From positions 3,813,001-3,877,000 of the forward strand of contig NZ_CP054856.1 of NCBI RefSeq assembly GCF_018417475.1: a stretch of 64,000 nt of DNA, given 5' to 3'. A program made the translations under genes and the position numbers. Below the pieces are notes generated by a model. That model searched no databases and was not told the DNA's origin. It saw nothing but the letters and a program-made list of their open reading frames with translations. This DNA is from Novosphingobium decolorationis (lineage in GTDB: Bacteria > Pseudomonadota > Alphaproteobacteria > Sphingomonadales > Sphingomonadaceae). Positions 61,386-64,000 of the stretch are shown here, piece after piece (position 1 is the stretch's first letter; every line of letters starts with the position of its first letter).

Positions 61386-62864
61386 TCAGGGGATCGGGGA
61401 AGGGCCCATGCCCGCCAGCCCCAGTGCCTCGCGGTCGGCGGTCGCGGCCGCGAGCTCGGCGTAGGCCGCGGCGATGCGCGCGCGCGCCTCGATCAGCTTG
61501 ACCTCGGCGTCGGTCGCGGTCTCCTCGCGCTGGTTGACGAGGAAGAAGTCGCTCGATCCCAGTTCGAAGCGGCGCCGCTCGGCCGAGGCCAGCTTGCGGG
61601 CCAGATCGCGCTCGACCGAGGAGGTGTCGATCAGCTGCAGCGCGGTGTCGACGGCAATGGAAATGCCGGCGACTTCAGCCTGAATCTGCTCGCGCAGGTA
61701 CCGCTGCTTGATGCTGAGCTCGTCGATCTTGGCGTTGGTTTCAGCGAGCTTGCCCTTGGCCGCGCGGTTCTGGAGCGGGACCGAGAAGTGCACGCCCACG
61801 ATCACCTCGGTGGGCGTGCGGCTGTAGCCGCCCAGACCTTCCGAGCCGATGTCCTTGGCGACTTCGCCCTTGAGATCGAGGCGCGGGCGCAGGTTGTTCT
61901 CGGCCAGCGCGAGCTGGGTGCTGGCCTTGTCGATCTCCTCCATCAGGATCTGCACGTCGGGCCGCTCTTCCAATGCGAAGTCGGTGCTCACCGTCATCGA
62001 ATCGAAGGCATGGTCTTGCCCCGGCAGGCGTTCCTCGGGCACCACGACAGGATTGCCGTTGAGGTCGCGGTAGTAGAGCGAGAGCTGGTTGGCCGCGCCC
62101 CGGAAGTCCCGCTCGGCCTGCACCACCAGTGCGCGGCGCTTGACGAGGTTCTGTTCGTTCTCGGTCAGCAGGATTTCAGGCCGCGCACCCAGTTCGACCT
62201 GGCGCGTGATCGCGCGGCTACGGGTCTGGGCTAGGTCGAGGAGGGCCTCATAGGCGCGCAGCTTGAGCCCGGCGGCGACCCACTTCTGGTAGGCCGAGAC
62301 GGCACGGCTCTGCACGCCGATGGCGGTGGCCTCGGCCTCGAAGCGGGCGATGTCGATGTCGTTGTCGGCCAGCCGCGTCTTGGAGCGGCGCGAATCGATC
62401 AGGCGGTCGCGCAGCAGCGAGTAGAGGGCCCCGACCTTCAGTTCGCCCGCGCGGTTGGTGTAGGACTTGTCCTCGTAGATCGGAAACTCGCCGCGCGAAT
62501 TGCGGTAGGAGCCGTAGACGTAGCCGCCGTTGTCCAGCAGCGGCTGCTTGGCCTCACCCGTGATCGAGGTGCCATCGTAATAGCCTTCCACGCGGCTGCG
62601 CCCATCGACCGAGAAGACAAGATCGAAGGCGCCCTCGGCCGAGAGCGCGCGGGCCTCGGCCTGCCGGGTGCGGTTGAGCGCGGCGATGATCTGCGGCGCC
62701 GAGCGGGCCGAGGCGCGCAGCACCTCGTTGAGAGTGAGCACGGGCGTGGCCACAGGCGCGGTGGCCTGCGCGTCTGTTCCCGGGCTTCCGTTCTGGGCCG
62801 AGGCAGGTGCGGGGATGGCAAGGGCCGTGGTCAGGAGCGCGGCCAGCGCAAGTCCGGGGCGCAT
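61386..62864 (-). CDS. TolC-family outer-membrane efflux protein
   Basis: 492 residues from ATG 62864 with a signal peptide ending PASAQ. Two repeats of long coiled helices typical of TolC: about 45-240 and 260-480, with FALEERPDVQILMEEIDKAS between. It forms the outer-membrane exit duct. Two bases separate it from the HlyD gene, so exporter parts are made together. Confidence 0.92.
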   Translation of the reverse strand: MRPGLALAALLTTALAIPAPASAQNGSPGTDAQATAPVATPVLTLNEVLRASARSAPQIIAALNRTRQAEARALSAEGAFDLVFSVDGRSRVEGYYDGTSITGEAKQPLLDNGGYVYGSYRNSRGEFPIYEDKSYTNRAGELKVGALYSLLRDRLIDSRRSKTRLADNDIDIARFEAEATAIGVQSRAVSAYQKWVAAGLKLRAYEALLDLAQTRSRAITRQVELGARPEILLTENEQNLVKRRALVVQAERDFRGAANQLSLYYRDLNGNPVVVPEERLPGQDHAFDSMTVSTDFALEERPDVQILMEEIDKASTQLALAENNLRPRLDLKGEVAKDIGSEGLGGYSRTPTEVIVGVHFSVPLQNRAAKGKLAETNAKIDELSIKQRYLREQIQAEVAGISIAVDTALQLIDTSSVERDLARKLASAERRRFELGSSDFFLVNQREETATDAEVKLIEARARIAAAYAELAAATADREALGLAGMGPSPIP

Positions 62865-62866
62865 GA

Positions 62867-63931
62867 TCACTTCTTGTCGCTGCTCTCGGCGGAGGACTTG
62901 GGCGCCGCGGCATAGGGCATGGCCTCCTTCTCCTGCCCGAAGTTGAGCGGGAAGTCGTTGACCTGGCGCCACAGTTCGTAGCCCACCGTCACACGGTCGC
63001 CCTGGACCCAGCCCAGCACCTTGCTGCCCTGGCGCACGAAGCGCCGGTCGGGCCAGGCGGGGGCGTCGGGCAGAGGCTCGACCAGCACGCGGAACAGCCC
63101 GTCACCGCGCGGGGTGGGATCGACCGAGCGGACCTGACCGTCGTAGATGCCCAGCGCAAACCACGGCCAGCCGCTGAACTGGATCACCGGGAAGCCCTCG
63201 AATTCGAGGCGGACACGGCGGCCCGGCTCGACCATCGGGATGTCGCGCCCGTCAACATAGAGTTCGACCGCGCGCTCGATCTGTTCGGGCGCGATGGAGG
63301 CAAGGGTCGTGCCCGAGGAGATGAGTGCGCCCAGCGCCTCGCCGTTCAACTGCTGGATGCGGCCGCTGCGCGGCGCGGGCACGACTTGCGCGGACTGGCG
63401 GTTGAGCTGGACTTCGATCTGCTTGAGCTTGGCCCGCGCCTCGGCGAGCTTGGCTTCGGCATCGGCGACCTTGATCTGGGTCTGCTCGAAATCACGCCGT
63501 GCAGCCAGCCCTTCCTCGTAAAGCTGGCGGGTGCGGCGCACGTCGATCGAGGCGACCGCGCGCGACTGTTCGATGGCCTGGATCTGCGCCTCGACCTGCG
63601 CCTTCTCCGCCGAGAGACGGGTCAGGTAGTCGGGGTCGACATCGACCACGCGCACGACCGGGTCGCCCGCTTCGACATAATCGCCGTCATGGACGAAGAA
63701 CTTGTCGACACGGCCGCTGACGAGCGAGGAGACCTGGCGCGGACGGTCGTCAGGGTCGAGCGCGGTGACTTGTCCGGGGCCTTGCGCGGTCTGCTGCCAG
63801 GGCACGAAGAGGATGGCGATGGACAGGACAAGGCCCATGGCGATGAGCCAGGCGACCACCTTGACCACGCGCGGGGGCTTGAGGCTCGTCAGCGAGGGAA
63901 AGTGCGCGATCTGCGCCTTGTCGAGAGTCAC
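62867..63931 (-). CDS. HlyD-family membrane fusion protein
   Basis: 354 residues: one N-terminal membrane helix (VVAWLIAMGLVLSIAILFV), a biotinyl-lipoyl-like domain split by a coiled coil (VSGRVDKFFVHDGDYVEAGD, then SAEKAQVEAQIQAIE onward to about 180, resuming APRSGRIQQLNG) and a beta-barrel end. It bridges an inner-membrane ABC transporter to TolC. It overlaps the upstream gene by 4 nt. Confidence 0.92.
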   Translation of the reverse strand: MTLDKAQIAHFPSLTSLKPPRVVKVVAWLIAMGLVLSIAILFVPWQQTAQGPGQVTALDPDDRPRQVSSLVSGRVDKFFVHDGDYVEAGDPVVRVVDVDPDYLTRLSAEKAQVEAQIQAIEQSRAVASIDVRRTRQLYEEGLAARRDFEQTQIKVADAEAKLAEARAKLKQIEVQLNRQSAQVVPAPRSGRIQQLNGEALGALISSGTTLASIAPEQIERAVELYVDGRDIPMVEPGRRVRLEFEGFPVIQFSGWPWFALGIYDGQVRSVDPTPRGDGLFRVLVEPLPDAPAWPDRRFVRQGSKVLGWVQGDRVTVGYELWRQVNDFPLNFGQEKEAMPYAAAPKSSAESSDKK

Positions 63932-64000
63932 GAGCGGACCTCCTGCACGGCGACGTGATGGGTGAGCCCTTCGCGCGTGCTGAAGCGCCTCTGCTCATTC
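63928..64000 (-). CDS. 3' end of upstream gene, probable T1SS ABC component
   Basis: The last 23 codons of a frame (ending LTHHVAVQEVRS) that overlaps the HlyD start as ATGA. By position it should be the inner-membrane ATPase of the type I secretion system, but too little is visible to confirm. Confidence 0.6.
   Translation of the reverse strand, partial: NEQRRFSTREGLTHHVAVQEVRS

Overview
The window is GC-rich and looks alphaproteobacterial. Many proteins (TorF-type porin, sphingomonad-style small proteins, conjugation genes with a DUF2274 partner, an MmtN-like methyltransferase) fit Sphingomonadales, probably Novosphingobium or a relative. This is inference from protein content; there is no rRNA or other phylogenetic marker here. 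The DNA is a mosaic of mobile and accessory blocks: one IS3 fragment, two IS630 copies, one IS5, one IS21, a broken tyrosine integrase and a Trb-type conjugation module.

Regions, left to right. (1) 1-805: IS3 transposase fragment abutting the C-terminal remnant of a gene. (2) 1486-11215: five tightly packed + strand genes forming a candidate anti-phage or restriction system: a type III-like restriction helicase-nuclease, a DUF3883 nuclease-like protein, a beta-class adenine methyltransferase whose recognition region differs in base composition, an AT-rich gene of unknown function, and a RelE-like/UvrD-type helicase fusion. (3) 11500-17639: integrase split exactly by an IS630, a second IS630 beside a beheaded LysR gene, and a response regulator whose end was overwritten by an IS5. 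(4) 17831-23893: accessory IF-1, cold-shock protein, small proteins, an N-formylglutamate amidohydrolase-like protein divergent from two transglutaminase-like proteins, and two small minus-strand genes, possibly antitoxin-like.

(5) 24758-36658: conjugation module on the minus strand, read traG-RHH-trbB-C-D-E-J-L-F-G-I-DUF2274-HTH. No relaxase is visible in the window. (6) 37498-41542: secreted S1/P1 nuclease, a small gene cut by an IS21, and the IS21 itself with a frameshifted istA. (7) 41940-49553: outer-membrane porin, purple-acid-phosphatase-like enzyme, MarR/DUF3861 pair, and a TetR-controlled group (2-hydroxyacid dehydrogenase, TetR, aminotransferase, divergent class II aldolase) with matching operator-like palindromes at two promoters.

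(8) 50042-51456: TusA-like small protein and a methyltransferase with the hallmarks of methionine S-methyltransferase (MmtN, DMSP synthesis), ended by a strong terminator. (9) 51466-56874: giant RTX/cadherin/beta-helix secreted protein gene carrying two frameshifts (one at a G9 tract) and a stop codon. (10) 57404-60589: cytochrome c, VAO/4-cresol-dehydrogenase-type flavoprotein and Tat-signal protein in one overlapping operon, with a divergent TetR gene and a perfect 16-bp palindrome between. (11) 60601-64000: an unassigned protein and a type I secretion set (TolC, HlyD, end of a further gene), plausibly the exporter for the RTX protein.
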